DNA of 64,000 bases from Streptomyces sp. NBC_00576 (GTDB lineage Bacteria > Actinomycetota > Actinomycetes > Streptomycetales > Streptomycetaceae). The notes below the pieces were generated by a model. That model ran no database searches. It was given only the letters and a program-made list of their open reading frames with translations, and was not told the origin of the DNA. Where the stretch lies: contig NZ_CP107780.1 of assembly GCF_036345175.1 (NCBI RefSeq), forward strand, positions 7,812,001-7,876,000, written 5' to 3'. Shown one piece after another: positions 8,911 through 17,617 of this stretch. How positions within the stretch are numbered: position 1 is the stretch's first letter; every line of letters starts with the position of its first letter. The position numbers and the translations under genes were made by a program.

Positions 8911-9792
8911 TCACACCGGGCCGGCCAGCCTCTGCCGCAGGGCGTCGTTGTCGTCGTGGTGGACGACCTCGTCGAAGCGCAGCCGCAGCCCGTGTTTGGT
9001 CAGCAGGCCGGCCACGATCGCGTCGAGCTGCTCGCGGTGTTCCTTGGTGCGGGCCTGTACGTATGCCTCGCGCACCTCGTCGGGTTCCTCGGCGAGGACC
9101 TGGTCCATGCGCTCGCGGATGTACGGCTTGAGGTTGATGTGCTCCATGAACACCTCGGTGATGCCCGCTTCGACGAGCTGCCCGAAGAGGTGGTCCAGGA
9201 GTTCGGGCTGAGTGGCGAAGTGGGGCAGGAGCGGGCCGACGAAGGCGAAGGTGGGGATGCCGGCCTCGCGTAGTTCTGTGAGGGTGCGCAGGCGGCGGGA
9301 GGCGAGCGGGGCGCGCACCTCCAGCCAGCGGCTGACCTTGTCGTCAGCGGTGGTCACGGTCATGCCGACCTCCGCCCGGGGCAGGCTGGTGAGCAGGTCG
9401 ATGTCGCGGGTGACGACGGGCGACTTGGTCAGGATGCGGACCAGGCCCGGGTACTCGACCGCCTTCAGCTCGCGCAGGATGCCTCGGGTGAGCCGGTACT
9501 TCGTCTCGTGGCCCTGGTAGGGGTCCGTGACCGAGCTGAGGAGCATCGTGCCGTGGCGCTTGTGCTCGGGCATCCGGGCCAGCTCCTTGCGGGCCAGGTC
9601 GACGGCGTTCTTCTTCACGTACAGGTAGTCGCCCCACTCCTTGGCCGACCGGCCGAACTGGCGCCCCGCGAATGAGGCGAAGCAGTACGCGCAGCCCAGA
9701 ACGCAGCCGGTGTAGGGGTTGATCACGTAGTCGTTCGACGGGGTCTTCGACTTCTGGATCAGGGTCTTCGCCTCGATCTCGACCGGTTCCAT
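8911..9792 (-). CDS. Radical SAM protein, spore-photoproduct-lyase-like
   Basis: A 293-residue radical SAM enzyme. Cys30, Cys34 and Cys37 in TGCVLGCAYCF form the C-x3-C-x2-C site that holds the 4Fe-4S cluster and SAM. The following segments (LLSSVTDPYQ, RILTKSPVVTRDIDLL, VGMTVTTADD) match the SPL-type group of small radical SAM proteins often annotated as Rv2578c-like or DNA-repair-photolyase-like. No separate substrate-binding domain is visible, and the substrate is unknown. The ATG at 9792 follows AGAGGAAG; the longer frame to 9837 lacks a site. It is divergent from the VOC gene, with a 14-base palindrome between them. Confidence 0.85.
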   Translation of the reverse strand: MEPVEIEAKTLIQKSKTPSNDYVINPYTGCVLGCAYCFASFAGRQFGRSAKEWGDYLYVKKNAVDLARKELARMPEHKRHGTMLLSSVTDPYQGHETKYRLTRGILRELKAVEYPGLVRILTKSPVVTRDIDLLTSLPRAEVGMTVTTADDKVSRWLEVRAPLASRRLRTLTELREAGIPTFAFVGPLLPHFATQPELLDHLFGQLVEAGITEVFMEHINLKPYIRERMDQVLAEEPDEVREAYVQARTKEHREQLDAIVAGLLTKHGLRLRFDEVVHHDDNDALRQRLAGPV

Positions 9793-9852
9793 GACGGGCT
9801 TCCTCTCTGGACACCAAACCTGCATCACATGGAACAATAATCTTTGGAAGTT

Positions 9853-9866
9853 GATTCCATGGAATC
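9853..9866. promoter_or_regulatory. 14-base palindrome, candidate MarR-type operator
   Basis: GATTCCATGGAATC is a perfect palindrome in an AT-rich patch between the radical SAM and VOC genes. Its core TTCCATGGA recurs at 12248-12256 upstream of the MarR gene, which suggests both sites bind that regulator. Confidence 0.45.
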
Positions 9867-9973
9867 TAAATGGTTTGCTGGGTGAGCGGCCGATCCGGAG
9901 CCCTGGTTGCCTGCTCCAGCAGGCAGACCCCGATCCCTCTGTCCCGATACGGGGCTGTCAAGGAGTGAGTGTC

Positions 9974-10354
9974 ATGACCGTTCCCGCCTTCAACTCGGTC
10001 GCCTGGTTCGAGTTCGGCACCGACCAGCCGGAGAAGGTCAAGGAGTTCTACGGGGAGCTCTTCGACTGGAACTACGCCCTCAACACCAACACCCCGGGCG
10101 TCACCTATCACTCGGTGATGCCGCCCGGTGCCCAGCAGCCGGCGGGCGGCGTGTGGGAGTCGGAGGGCAAGTTCCCGAACTACGCGATCTTCTACGTCCT
10201 CGTCCAGGACGTCGCCGCGACCGTCGAGCGCGCCGGCGAACTGGGCGCCAAGGTGCTCATGGAGCCGGTCTCCGACTCTGCGGGCCTCAGCTTCGCCCGG
10301 CTGCAGGACACGGCCGGCAACCACTTCGGCGTCTTCTCCGCACCCGCCCCCTGA
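9974..10354 (+). CDS. VOC (glyoxalase/bleomycin-resistance) family protein
   Basis: A 126-residue single VOC-fold protein: AFNSVAWFEFGTDQPEKVKEFYGELF at the start (paired beta-alpha-beta units) and GLSFARLQDTAGNHFGVFS at the end. This size class includes metal-dependent isomerases, dioxygenases and antibiotic-binding proteins, so the substrate is not assignable. A GGAG site precedes the ATG. It heads a plus-strand group with SnoaL-like and PPOX proteins, likely a small redox or detoxification operon regulated by the nearby MarR (inference). Confidence 0.85.
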   Translation: MTVPAFNSVAWFEFGTDQPEKVKEFYGELFDWNYALNTNTPGVTYHSVMPPGAQQPAGGVWESEGKFPNYAIFYVLVQDVAATVERAGELGAKVLMEPVSDSAGLSFARLQDTAGNHFGVFSAPAP

Positions 10355-10439
10355 CCGGCTGCGCGGGCCGCCGCACGGCACTCGCCGGATGACCTGCCCC
10401 GCAGCACGGCCGACGACCCTTCCCCTTCCACTCTTCCTC

Positions 10440-10646
10440 GGCGGCGCCCGCATGGCCTTCGCCTTCGACAACGCCCTGCTCACCCTCGACAGCGCCCAGG
10501 GCGCCGAGGCCGCGAAGTTGCTCGGCGTCCGCCGGGTCGTCCCCGCGCACTTCGACAGCTGGGCCCACTTCAAGGAAGGGCGAAACGAGATCGAGGCCGC
10601 GTTCACCGAAGCCGGCCCCGCCGACCGCCTCGACTTCGCCCGCTAG
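10440..10646 (+). pseudogene. C-terminal fragment of an MBL-fold hydrolase
   Basis: The frame encodes GGARMAFAFDNALLTLDSAQ and VVPAHFDSWAHFKEGR, which resemble the end of metallo-beta-lactamase-fold hydrolases of the UlaG-like type, including the last metal-ligand histidine region (VPAHFD). Everything before this, including the HxHxDH metal site, is missing; the preceding 50 residues of the frame have no family features. It is a remnant sandwiched between the VOC and SnoaL-like genes. Confidence 0.55.
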
Positions 10647-10682
10647 CCACCACCCCGTACAAGAACCCAAGGAGCAAGCACC

Positions 10683-11075
10683 ATGACCAGCACGAACATC
10701 GACGTCGCCCGCACCTACTTCCAGGCCGTCCAGACCGGAGACATGGCCACCCTCGGCAGCCTCCTCGACGCCGACATCGTCTGGCACCAGCCCGGCGCCA
10801 ACCAGTTCTCCGGCGAGCACAAGGGCCAGGGCGCCGTCTTCCAGATGCTCGGCGGCATGATGGAGACCAGCCGGGGCACCTTCGCCATCGACAAGATCCA
10901 CACGCTGATGGGCAACGGCGACCTGGTCGCCGCCACCATCCACTTCAGCGGCCGCCTTGACGACGCGTCGATGAGCATGGAAGGCGTGGACCTCCTGCGC
11001 ATCGAGAACGGCAAGATCACAGAGATGTGGCTCTTCTCCGCCGACCCGGCCGCCGAAGACGCCTTCTGGGGCTAG
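10683..11075 (+). CDS. SnoaL-like / NTF2-fold protein
   Basis: A 130-residue cone-shaped alpha+beta barrel protein of the SnoaL-like/ketosteroid-isomerase group: VARTYFQAVQTGDMATLGSL, then DADIVWHQPG, then ENGKITEMWLFSAD. Such proteins act as isomerases, cyclases or hydrolases, or simply bind small molecules; the reaction cannot be read here. AAGGAGCAAGCACC is a good ribosome site. It sits between the MBL remnant and the PPOX gene in the same direction. Confidence 0.8.
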   Translation: MTSTNIDVARTYFQAVQTGDMATLGSLLDADIVWHQPGANQFSGEHKGQGAVFQMLGGMMETSRGTFAIDKIHTLMGNGDLVAATIHFSGRLDDASMSMEGVDLLRIENGKITEMWLFSADPAAEDAFWG

Positions 11076-11150
11076 AACCTGCGCTGCCCGAGGCCGACTC
11101 GGCCTCGGGCACCACGCGAGCCGATCCGTACGCACACGAAAGGCGCCCAC

Positions 11151-11576
11151 ATGCGAAAGATGACCGAGCAGCAGTGGCGGGCGTTCGTCACGCACGGCAC
11201 CCGCACCGGCAAGCTGTCCACCGTCCGCGCCGATGGCAGCCCCCACGTCACACCGGTCTGGTTCCTCCTCGACGGCGACGACATCGTGCTCACCACCGAG
11301 AAGAACGGGGTCAAGGGCCGAAACCTTGCCCGCGACGGACGGTTCGCCCTCTGCGTCGACGAGGACCGGCCCCCGTACGCGTTCGTCCTCCTCCAGGGCC
11401 GTACGGCGATCTCCGAGGACCCGGACGACATGCTGCGCTGGGGCGGCCTCCTCGGCGCCCGCTACATGGGCGACGACCGTACCGAGGAGTACGCCACACG
11501 CAACGGCGGCCCCGGCAACCTCCTCGTTCGCGGCCGCATCGACAAAGTCATCGCCTTCGCCGGCATCGCCGACTGA
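11151..11576 (+). CDS. PPOX-class F420-dependent oxidoreductase-like protein
   Basis: A 141-residue split-barrel flavin-fold protein. RTGKLSTVRADGSPHVTPVW is the typical phosphate-binding first strand of PPOX/FDOR proteins, followed by VLTTEKNGVKGRNLARDGR. This subfamily in actinobacteria usually binds cofactor F420 and reduces quinones, biliverdin or enones. It is the last gene of the 9974-11576 group. Its substrate is unknown. It is followed by a short GGGAAC-rich tandem repeat (about 11590-11640). Confidence 0.85.
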   Translation: MRKMTEQQWRAFVTHGTRTGKLSTVRADGSPHVTPVWFLLDGDDIVLTTEKNGVKGRNLARDGRFALCVDEDRPPYAFVLLQGRTAISEDPDDMLRWGGLLGARYMGDDRTEEYATRNGGPGNLLVRGRIDKVIAFAGIAD

Positions 11577-11706
11577 ACCGTGCGCTGATGGGCCGGGAAC
11601 GGGAACGGGAACGGAACCGGGACCGGGAACGGAACCGGGGGCTGTGTTCGTCCGGCCCGGCCCCGGCTCATCAACCCACGCACGGGCACTGCGGAGCCGT
11701 CGCGGG

Positions 11707-12222
11707 TCACGATGACGGTCGGCCGGGCTGCTTCGGCGCCCGCACAGCCGGCACCGGCGTCTGCGCGGCGGCCTTCCGCTCCGCCGCCAGGGCGCGTCCG
11801 GCTGCCCGCAGCGTGCCGAGGACCGCGGTCACCTCGCGTACGGACTGCTCGGGAATCACCGACCCGATACGCAGTTCCAGCTCCTCCTCGAAGACCTTCA
11901 GCGCCCCGCCCACCAGCTTCCGCCCCTCGGGCGTCAGCTCGACGATCGAGGAACGGCGGTCGTTCGGATTGGCCCGCCGCTCGCACAGGCCCGCCGCCTC
12001 CAGACGGTCGACCACCTTGCTCGTGCCGCCCACCGTGATCGAGAACTCCTCCGCGATGTCCTGGATCCGCCGCCCGGGCCGCAGCAGCAGCAGGTGCAGT
12101 ACCTCGAACGAGGTCAGCGGCAGGTCGTACTCGGCCCGCAATCGCCCCTCGATGCCGTCCCACAGCTCGATCTCCAGCGAGACCAGTTCCCGGTACAGCA
12201 GCTTCAGGTCAGCGTCAGCCAT
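11707..12222 (-). CDS. MarR family transcriptional regulator
   Basis: A 171-residue winged-helix regulator: LTSFEVLHLLLLRPGRRIQD, then AEEFSITVGGTSKVVDRLE (recognition helix), then ERRANPNDRRSSIVELTPEG (wing). An in-frame GTG lies just before the ATG at 12222; the ATG is preferred because GGAAGA is then 6 bases upstream. It probably controls itself and the convergent VOC/SnoaL/PPOX group. The TTCCATGGA core upstream of its start matches the palindrome upstream of the VOC gene. Confidence 0.85.
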   Translation of the reverse strand: MADADLKLLYRELVSLEIELWDGIEGRLRAEYDLPLTSFEVLHLLLLRPGRRIQDIAEEFSITVGGTSKVVDRLEAAGLCERRANPNDRRSSIVELTPEGRKLVGGALKVFEEELELRIGSVIPEQSVREVTAVLGTLRAAGRALAAERKAAAQTPVPAVRAPKQPGRPSS

Positions 12223-12241
12223 CACTCGTCTTCCGAAGAAT

Positions 12242-12265
12242 TATCTTCCATGGATAGTTAATTGT
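12242..12265. promoter_or_regulatory. Candidate MarR autoregulatory site
   Basis: ATCTTCCATGGATAG forms an imperfect palindrome in an AT-rich patch just upstream of the MarR start. It shares TTCCATGGA with the perfect palindrome at 9853-9866. Confidence 0.4.
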
Positions 12266-12297
12266 AGGCTACCGCCATTTCTGGTCGCACGGCTGAG

Positions 12298-12879
12298 TTA
12301 CCGCCCTGTACGGCCCGACCTGGTTGCGGAGTTCCCTGCCGACGAGCCGTCGACGATTGAGTACGCGGGCGTGCGCACGGCCGGCAGGCCGGGACTGACG
12401 AGTCCGCTTTCGTAGGCGATGGTGATGGTGACCAGGTGGGCGCGGGAGGAGGCGCCGAGCTTAGGCAGGATCCGGTTCACGTGGGACTTGACCGTGAACG
12501 GGCTGATGCCGAGGAGCCGGGCCAGCGTCTGGTTGTCCGGCTGGGTCGCGAGCAGGGTGAGGATCTCGCGCTCCCTCGTGGAGAGTTGGTCCAGCGCGGG
12601 ACCCGGTAGGGCGGCGGAGATCTTCGTGGGGGTGGACGGCGAGGAGATCACTGTGCCGCCCTTGCTTATCAGGTCGAGTGCCGCCACGAAGAGGCCCGCC
12701 TGGATGTGGGGGTTGATGATGCCGGTGACTCCGGCACGCAGAAGTGAGCTGACCTCGTCGGCGGATGTGTCACCGATGACGGCGAGCGGGGTGTGGGTCC
12801 TCCTGCTCACCGCGGCCCTCTGGTCCACCTTCGGCGCCCAGGACCGGCGGAACCTCGGCTCGCCCCCTGCACCCCGCAC
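12298..12879 (-). pseudogene. LuxR-type response regulator, N-terminally truncated
   Basis: The 193-residue frame carries the second half of a receiver domain (PLAVIGDTSADEVSSLLRAG, then AGLFVAALDLISKGGTV) and a complete LuxR helix-turn-helix (LDQLSTREREILTLLATQPD, LLGISPFTVKSHVNRILPKL). The first half of the receiver, including the phospho-acceptor aspartate, is missing; the first 25 residues do not resemble the family. The C-terminus ends in a longer tail than usual. Either a remnant or a DNA-binding protein no longer controlled by phosphorylation. No sensor kinase gene is adjacent. Confidence 0.6.
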
Positions 12880-12997
12880 CCGCCGCCGCCCCGTAAGGCG
12901 CTACGCGGCACTGGACAACTCGGGGCCCAGTGAAAGGGTCCGGCGTGTTTCGGATCTGTCACGGGTCTTGTCACCAGTGCGGGCGTCGTGCCACTGT

Positions 12998-13025
12998 CCG
13001 GCCATGGTTACGTAACCATGGCCGG
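12998..13025. promoter_or_regulatory. 28-base perfect palindrome, candidate LacI operator of GH5 gene 1
   Basis: Arms CCGGCCATGGTTAC and their exact complement meet at the centre TAC-GTA. It lies about 107 bases before the GH5 start. The TTACGTAA core is shared with the palindrome upstream of the second GH5 gene (63029-63050), and both GH5 genes have a LacI gene next door. Confidence 0.6.
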
Positions 13026-13131
13026 TTTACACGGGTCCGAGTGTCTGTATCCGGACCCTGGTTCATCACTGCCTCGGCTCAGGTGGCGAACCCGCACTCC
13101 GCCCTCCGCGATTCCCGTCACTGGAGACGAC

Positions 13132-14616
13132 ATGACCAAGACCCCGACGAGGTCGAGAAGACTGGCCAGTGTGCTCATGGCCGGCTTCGGCGCGACACTC
13201 ATGTTCCTGACCGCCCCCACCCCCGCCCTCGCCCAGTCGGCCGCCGAGACGTCAGCCGCCTCGTACGCGCCGGCGAAGCCTGCGGCGAAGGGCGGTACCA
13301 GTGACTTCCGCGGGGTGAACTGGGCAGACCCGCGGGACAACTACGCCAGTGACGCCGTGGTGCCCAGCGGGCTGAAGGTGACCGACGACTACCGCACCGT
13401 GTACCGCACCACGGGCCGCATGGTCAGCGGCTTCAAGAAGAACCTGGGCGCCAATACGCTGCGCCTGCCGATCAACCCGGCAACCGTGGGCACCACCTGG
13501 TGGAAGTCGTACCGGGCGACGATCGACGCGGCCACGGCCTACGGTGACAAGGTCATCGTCAGCTACTGGGAGGCCGACAGCAGCAAGGACGGGCTGGTCG
13601 ACGACACGGCCGCCTGGAAAAAGATGTGGAACACCGTGGTGCGGGAGTACAAGTACAACCCGCGGGTGTACTTCGAGCCCATGAACGAGCCGCACGGCTA
13701 CACCCTGGACCAGTGGGTGTCCGTCACCAGTGGCTGGCTGGCCGCGCACAAGGACGTCCCGCGCGGCCGCGTCGTGATCAGCGGTACCGGCTACAACGAC
13801 AACGTCACCGGCGTCGGCGCGGCCCCCGCACTGCGGGGAACACTGCTGTCGCTGCACTTCTACGGCTTCTGGGCCAGCTACACCCAGCAGGCGGACTGGG
13901 TCGCCGACCTCGAAGCCCGGATCGGCAAGTACGCCGGCCGGACCATCATCGACGAGGCCGGCTCCCCGATGACCATCGGTCTGAACTACGGCGCGTGGAA
14001 CGGCAACATCTACACCTCGTATCTCGCGGCCGTGGCCAACACCGCCCGCAGCAAGGGGATGGGGCTGGTGTACTGGCCGGGGCTGAGGTTCGGCGACGCC
14101 TACTCGATCGAGTCGCTGGACTCCGAGGGCAACCTGGTGGACAACAGCGCCACCGGAGTCGCCCTGCTGCGCTGGGGCTACGGCTTCGGCAAGACCCCGC
14201 CCGTCAACAACCTGCCGCCCGCGCCTCCCGGTGAGGTCCTGCGCGGAGTGGGCTCCAACCGCTGCGTCGACGTGCCCGGCTTCAGCACGACCAGCGGCAC
14301 CCAGCTCGACCTCTGGGACTGCAACGCCGGCGGCAACCAGATCTGGAACTGGAACGCTGACAAGCAGCTCACCGTCTACGGCAACAAGTGCATGACGCTG
14401 GGAGGCACCGGAGCCGCGGCGGGAGACCCCGTGATCATCTCCGACTGCACCGGCGCGGCGGCACAACAGTGGAACGTGAACGCGGACCTCAGCGTGACCA
14501 GCGTCGCGAACCCTGCGCTCTGCCTGGACGCGGCCGGAGCAGGCACCGGCAACGGCACGGCGGTCGACGTCTGGTACTGCAACGGAAGCAGCAACCAGCA
14601 GTGGACCAGGAGCTGA
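13132..14616 (+). CDS. Secreted GH5 glycoside hydrolase with ricin-type CBM13
   Basis: A 494-residue exported enzyme. A signal peptide (RRLASVLMAGFGATLMFLTA, cleavage after ALA near residue 32) precedes a GH5 barrel (about 60-360). Likely acid/base is Glu186 in FEPMNEPHG and likely nucleophile Glu275 in IIDEAGSP. A ricin B trefoil (about 365-494) ends the protein with NQIWNWN, AQQWNVN and NQQWTRS repeats. The catalytic domain is closely paralogous to the shorter enzyme at 61915-62988. GH5 covers cellulases, mannanases and others; the polysaccharide is not determined. ATG 13132 follows a GGAG site; an upstream extension lacks signal-peptide logic. A six-fold AGGACC repeat follows the stop. Likely controlled by the convergent LacI gene at 14745-15785. 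Confidence 0.88.
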   Translation: MTKTPTRSRRLASVLMAGFGATLMFLTAPTPALAQSAAETSAASYAPAKPAAKGGTSDFRGVNWADPRDNYASDAVVPSGLKVTDDYRTVYRTTGRMVSGFKKNLGANTLRLPINPATVGTTWWKSYRATIDAATAYGDKVIVSYWEADSSKDGLVDDTAAWKKMWNTVVREYKYNPRVYFEPMNEPHGYTLDQWVSVTSGWLAAHKDVPRGRVVISGTGYNDNVTGVGAAPALRGTLLSLHFYGFWASYTQQADWVADLEARIGKYAGRTIIDEAGSPMTIGLNYGAWNGNIYTSYLAAVANTARSKGMGLVYWPGLRFGDAYSIESLDSEGNLVDNSATGVALLRWGYGFGKTPPVNNLPPAPPGEVLRGVGSNRCVDVPGFSTTSGTQLDLWDCNAGGNQIWNWNADKQLTVYGNKCMTLGGTGAAAGDPVIISDCTGAAAQQWNVNADLSVTSVANPALCLDAAGAGTGNGTAVDVWYCNGSSNQQWTRS

Positions 14617-14708
14617 TTCCAGGATCAGGACCAGGACCAGGACCAGGACCAGGACCAGGACCTGTTCCCCTCGCTCACTGATCCGATCGACCACTGATCC
14701 GAACCGCA

Positions 14709-14738
14709 CGGGCCCGGCGAGTACCCTCGCCGGGCCCG
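14709..14738. terminator. Bidirectional hairpin terminator
   Basis: A 13-base-pair perfect stem (14709-14721 with 14726-14738) with a TACC loop lies between the convergent GH5 and LacI genes and can end both transcripts. Confidence 0.75.
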
Positions 14739-14744
14739 CGCGCG

Positions 14745-15785
14745 TCAGCTTCGCCGCGCTTCGCCTTCCGGTGAGGGCGGCGGCGCTCCCGTGCTCGCGC
14801 GGACCACCAGTCGGGTCGGGACCAGGGTCTTGTCGATCAGGTCGGGCCCCGTACGGCCGATCTTGCTCAGCAGCTTCTGAAGACTGAGCCGGCCGACCGC
14901 GGCGAAGTCCTGCCGCACGGTGGTCAGCGGCGGCCAGAAGGCATGGGTCTCCTCCATGTCGTCGAACCCCACCACGCTGACGTCGTCGGGAATCCGGCGG
15001 CCGAGCTCGTGCAGGGCCCGCATGACACCGAGCGCCATATGGTCGTTCGCGGCGAAGATCGCCGTGACCTCCGGCCTTCGCCCCAGAGCCAGCCCGTACT
15101 CATATCCGGACCGGGTGGTCCAGTCGCCGTACAGCACCGGGGGCGGGACGATGCCGGCCTCCTGCAGGGTGCGCCGCCAGGACTCGACCCGATGGGCCGC
15201 GGAGAACGACGTGGGGGGTCCGGCGATATGCCATACCTGCTGGTGGCCGAGTTCCAGCAGATGTTCCGTGGCCTGACGGGCGCCCTGTGCCTGATCGGTG
15301 TCCACCACGGTGTAACCGGGGCCGGTGTCGGAGTCGACGACCACCATCGGAACCCCTGGTGGGAGGCTGAACTCCGCGTCGTCCAGGAGATGCGCCTCGA
15401 AGACGAGGATCACTCCGTCGACGGCTGCCTCGCTGAGCCGGTCGTAGGCACCGGAAACCCTGCCCATGGTCGGGTCCGACACGGGGATGAGGGTGACGGC
15501 GTACTTGGCGCGTGCGGCTTCCCTGGCGATGGCGTCGAGCGTGCGCGTGTTTCCGAACGTCTGGAGCGTGAAGGTGATGACACCGATCGTGTTGAACCGC
15601 CCGCTCTTGAGCGCGCGTGCGGCTCCGTTCGGCCGGTAGCCCAGCGCCTCCATCGACTCGACGACCCGCTGCCTGGTCGCCGGGTCGACGTTGGTGTGAC
15701 CGTTGGACACGCGCGAAACCGTCTGCGGCGCGACACCGGCGTGACGAGCGACATCCGCCATCGACGGCCGGGGCCGTCCGGACAT
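14745..15785 (-). CDS. LacI family transcriptional regulator
   Basis: A 346-residue protein with N-terminal helix-turn-helix MADVARHAGVAPQTVSRVSN (about 9-28), hinge PNGAARALKSGR, and a sugar-binding core with TAIFAANDHMALGVMRALHE and VSVVGFDDMEETHAF. The start is uncertain: ATG 15785 (GGGGA 7 bases upstream) is chosen over ATG 15806 and TTG 15842 because it fits the family length. It is convergent with the GH5-CBM13 gene and followed upstream by GH43, so it probably senses an oligosaccharide and represses one or both, via the palindromes at 12998 and 17848 (inference). Confidence 0.88.
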   Translation of the reverse strand: MSGRPRPSMADVARHAGVAPQTVSRVSNGHTNVDPATRQRVVESMEALGYRPNGAARALKSGRFNTIGVITFTLQTFGNTRTLDAIAREAARAKYAVTLIPVSDPTMGRVSGAYDRLSEAAVDGVILVFEAHLLDDAEFSLPPGVPMVVVDSDTGPGYTVVDTDQAQGARQATEHLLELGHQQVWHIAGPPTSFSAAHRVESWRRTLQEAGIVPPPVLYGDWTTRSGYEYGLALGRRPEVTAIFAANDHMALGVMRALHELGRRIPDDVSVVGFDDMEETHAFWPPLTTVRQDFAAVGRLSLQKLLSKIGRTGPDLIDKTLVPTRLVVRASTGAPPPSPEGEARRS

Positions 15786-15948
15786 GGACTTGTCCCCAAT
15801 CACCATGATCCCTTGTTTCCCCTGTTTCTCAGGCCCTGACAACAGCCTAGGCCCACTCCGCGATCGCCGGAGCCGGCCGGAGGATCATGAGGAGAACGGG
15901 GTATTCGGACGTCGCTGCGACGTTGCTGGTCACCGTTACCGGGACAGT

Positions 15949-15997
15949 TCGCGCCTGCTGCCTGCACCTCCTCGCGGAGGGCGGGCAGCAGGCGCGA
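15949..15997 (-). terminator. Hairpin terminator after the GH43 gene
   Basis: A 14-base-pair stem (15949-15962 with 15984-15997) with a 21-base loop containing a small inner hairpin lies about 35 bases past the stop of the minus-strand GH43 gene. Confidence 0.65.
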
Positions 15998-16029
15998 GAT
16001 CGTCTCAGAGCACCAGCCTCGTTGTCCGG

Positions 16030-17460
16030 TCAGCTCGTCAAGCGGAAGGTGGCGTCGCTGCGCCCCGTCGCGGTAGTGATCGTTTCGAGCTTCAGTTGGA
16101 ACGCGTAGTGGCGGATGTAGCGGTCGGGGTGGTTGTACGACTGGAACGAGGACCAGGACGAGTCGGCGAGTCCGGCGACCTGGCGGAAGGTGGCGTCCTG
16201 GGCGAACTGGGTGGTGCCGTCGTTGTAGACGAGCTGGAAGTCGGCTCCGTCGCTGCGCAGGTAGTAGCCGGGGAAGTTGACCGACTCGAAGGAGACGGTG
16301 CCGGATCCGGCCAGGCCCGGTCGCGGCCGGAACTTGGCGTCGTCGTTGGTGACGTTCTGGTCGATGCGCACATCGAAGTTGGTGTGCCGCACGTAGCGGT
16401 CCTGGAAGTTGAAGGACTGCAGTCGCTTGGCCGGGGTGTTCGCCCAGCGGGCCTGGATCCGGGCGTCCTCGGCGGCCGTCAGGTTCAGGATCGAGCCGTG
16501 ACGCTTCTTGTTGCCGCCCAGGGAGTAGGTTCCCGACGTGGGGAGCTGGTAGCTGCCGGTGGCGGACGGGTTGGTCGTCGCGACCGGCATGTATCCCTTT
16601 CCGGCCGCGTACTGGTCGAGGTAGAGGGTCCACTCGTTGCGGTCGCGGAACTTCATCCACATCGGGCCCTCGACCTGCGAACCGGTCAGGCCGATGCCGG
16701 AGAGGTTGCCCAGGTTGGTCCAGGTGCCGAGGATCGAGTTGCTGCCCTCAAGGGTGATCTGGCCGTCGCCGGAGGCCCGTACGTAGCGGTAGTTGCCGAC
16801 GCCGGAGGGGACCTCGACGATCTGGGTGTCGATGATTTCCTGGGTGCCGGGACGCTCGATGTAGATCTGCGGGGTGGTGATCGTGCGGAAGTTCGTGGTG
16901 TGGGCGTAGTAGATGCGGTGCTTCGTCGCACCGTTGAGGGGCTTGTTCGTCGCCCAGTACAGGACGTAGTCGTTGCTGGCCGGATCCCAGATGGCTTCCG
17001 GCGCCCAGGCGTTGCGCCCGTCGGGGATCGCGCCCGCGACGTTGAGCAGCCACGGCGCCGACCAGGTGACCAGGTCGCTCGACTCCCACACCACGAGGTT
17101 GCGGCTGCCGTCGTTGATGGACTGACTCCACGTCTGCCCGCAGTCGATGCACAGGTCGGTGGCGATGATCCAGTACTTGCTGCCGTCGGGTGAGCGCACC
17201 AGCGCGGGGTCACGCACCCCGCGCGTGCCCACGGTCGAGCGCAGGGTCATCCCGCCGCCGTTGAGATCGGTCCAGTTCAGACCGTCCGCGCTGTACGAGA
17301 AGTACATCTGCTGACCGGTCGCCCCCTCCCCGATGAAGTGCGTCATCAGGTAACCCGGGTCCGCGGCGGCGGCCCGCTGAGGTGTGGTCACGACCTGGGC
17401 TGTGAAGAGCAGGCTGGCGGCGACGAATATCGCCGCCAGCCGAGCGAGAACCGCGCGCAT
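16030..17460 (-). CDS. Secreted GH43 glycosidase with AbfB (CBM42) arabinose-binding domain
   Basis: A 476-residue exported enzyme. The signal peptide ends near QRAAA (about residue 32). The five-bladed propeller (about 35-330) carries GVRDPALVRSPDGSKYWIIA, a candidate catalytic Asp in RDPAL, and SQVEGPMWMKF with the candidate acid Glu. The C-terminal AbfB/CBM42 domain (about 340-476) has the repeated pattern FNFQDRYVRH, NFPGYYLRSDG and YNHPDRYIRH that binds arabinofuranose side chains. The expected job is removing arabinose from arabinan or arabinoxylan. AGGAAC precedes the ATG. It is divergent from the GH78 rhamnosidase, sharing a regulatory region with a LacI-type palindrome. Confidence 0.87.
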   Translation of the reverse strand: MRAVLARLAAIFVAASLLFTAQVVTTPQRAAAADPGYLMTHFIGEGATGQQMYFSYSADGLNWTDLNGGGMTLRSTVGTRGVRDPALVRSPDGSKYWIIATDLCIDCGQTWSQSINDGSRNLVVWESSDLVTWSAPWLLNVAGAIPDGRNAWAPEAIWDPASNDYVLYWATNKPLNGATKHRIYYAHTTNFRTITTPQIYIERPGTQEIIDTQIVEVPSGVGNYRYVRASGDGQITLEGSNSILGTWTNLGNLSGIGLTGSQVEGPMWMKFRDRNEWTLYLDQYAAGKGYMPVATTNPSATGSYQLPTSGTYSLGGNKKRHGSILNLTAAEDARIQARWANTPAKRLQSFNFQDRYVRHTNFDVRIDQNVTNDDAKFRPRPGLAGSGTVSFESVNFPGYYLRSDGADFQLVYNDGTTQFAQDATFRQVAGLADSSWSSFQSYNHPDRYIRHYAFQLKLETITTATGRSDATFRLTS

Positions 17461-17604
17461 CTGCGTTCCTGTCTTTCTGGAGTGCCATGTTCAGGTGCAA
17501 GTCGGGTCGAGGGTGAGGCCCGGCCTCCGTACCGGTGGGGCGGGACAGGCTCCCGCGTGACGTGGGACGTCGAGTAGTGCTTTGACGGTCACGGTTCGAA
17601 AAAT

Positions 17605-17617
17605 CGAACATTGTTCG
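17605..17617. promoter_or_regulatory. Odd palindrome in the GH43/GH78 intergenic region
   Basis: CGAACA-T-TGTTCG is a perfect 13-base inverted repeat in an AT-richer patch that also holds TTCGAAAAATCGAA. It is a candidate regulator site near the GH43 promoter. Confidence 0.35.

Noticed and set aside
15928..15944. GGTCACCGTTACC near the LacI gene as an operator
   Set aside because: Only an imperfect 13-base inverted repeat (5 of 6 arm positions) and placed near a terminator; too weak to list as a feature.
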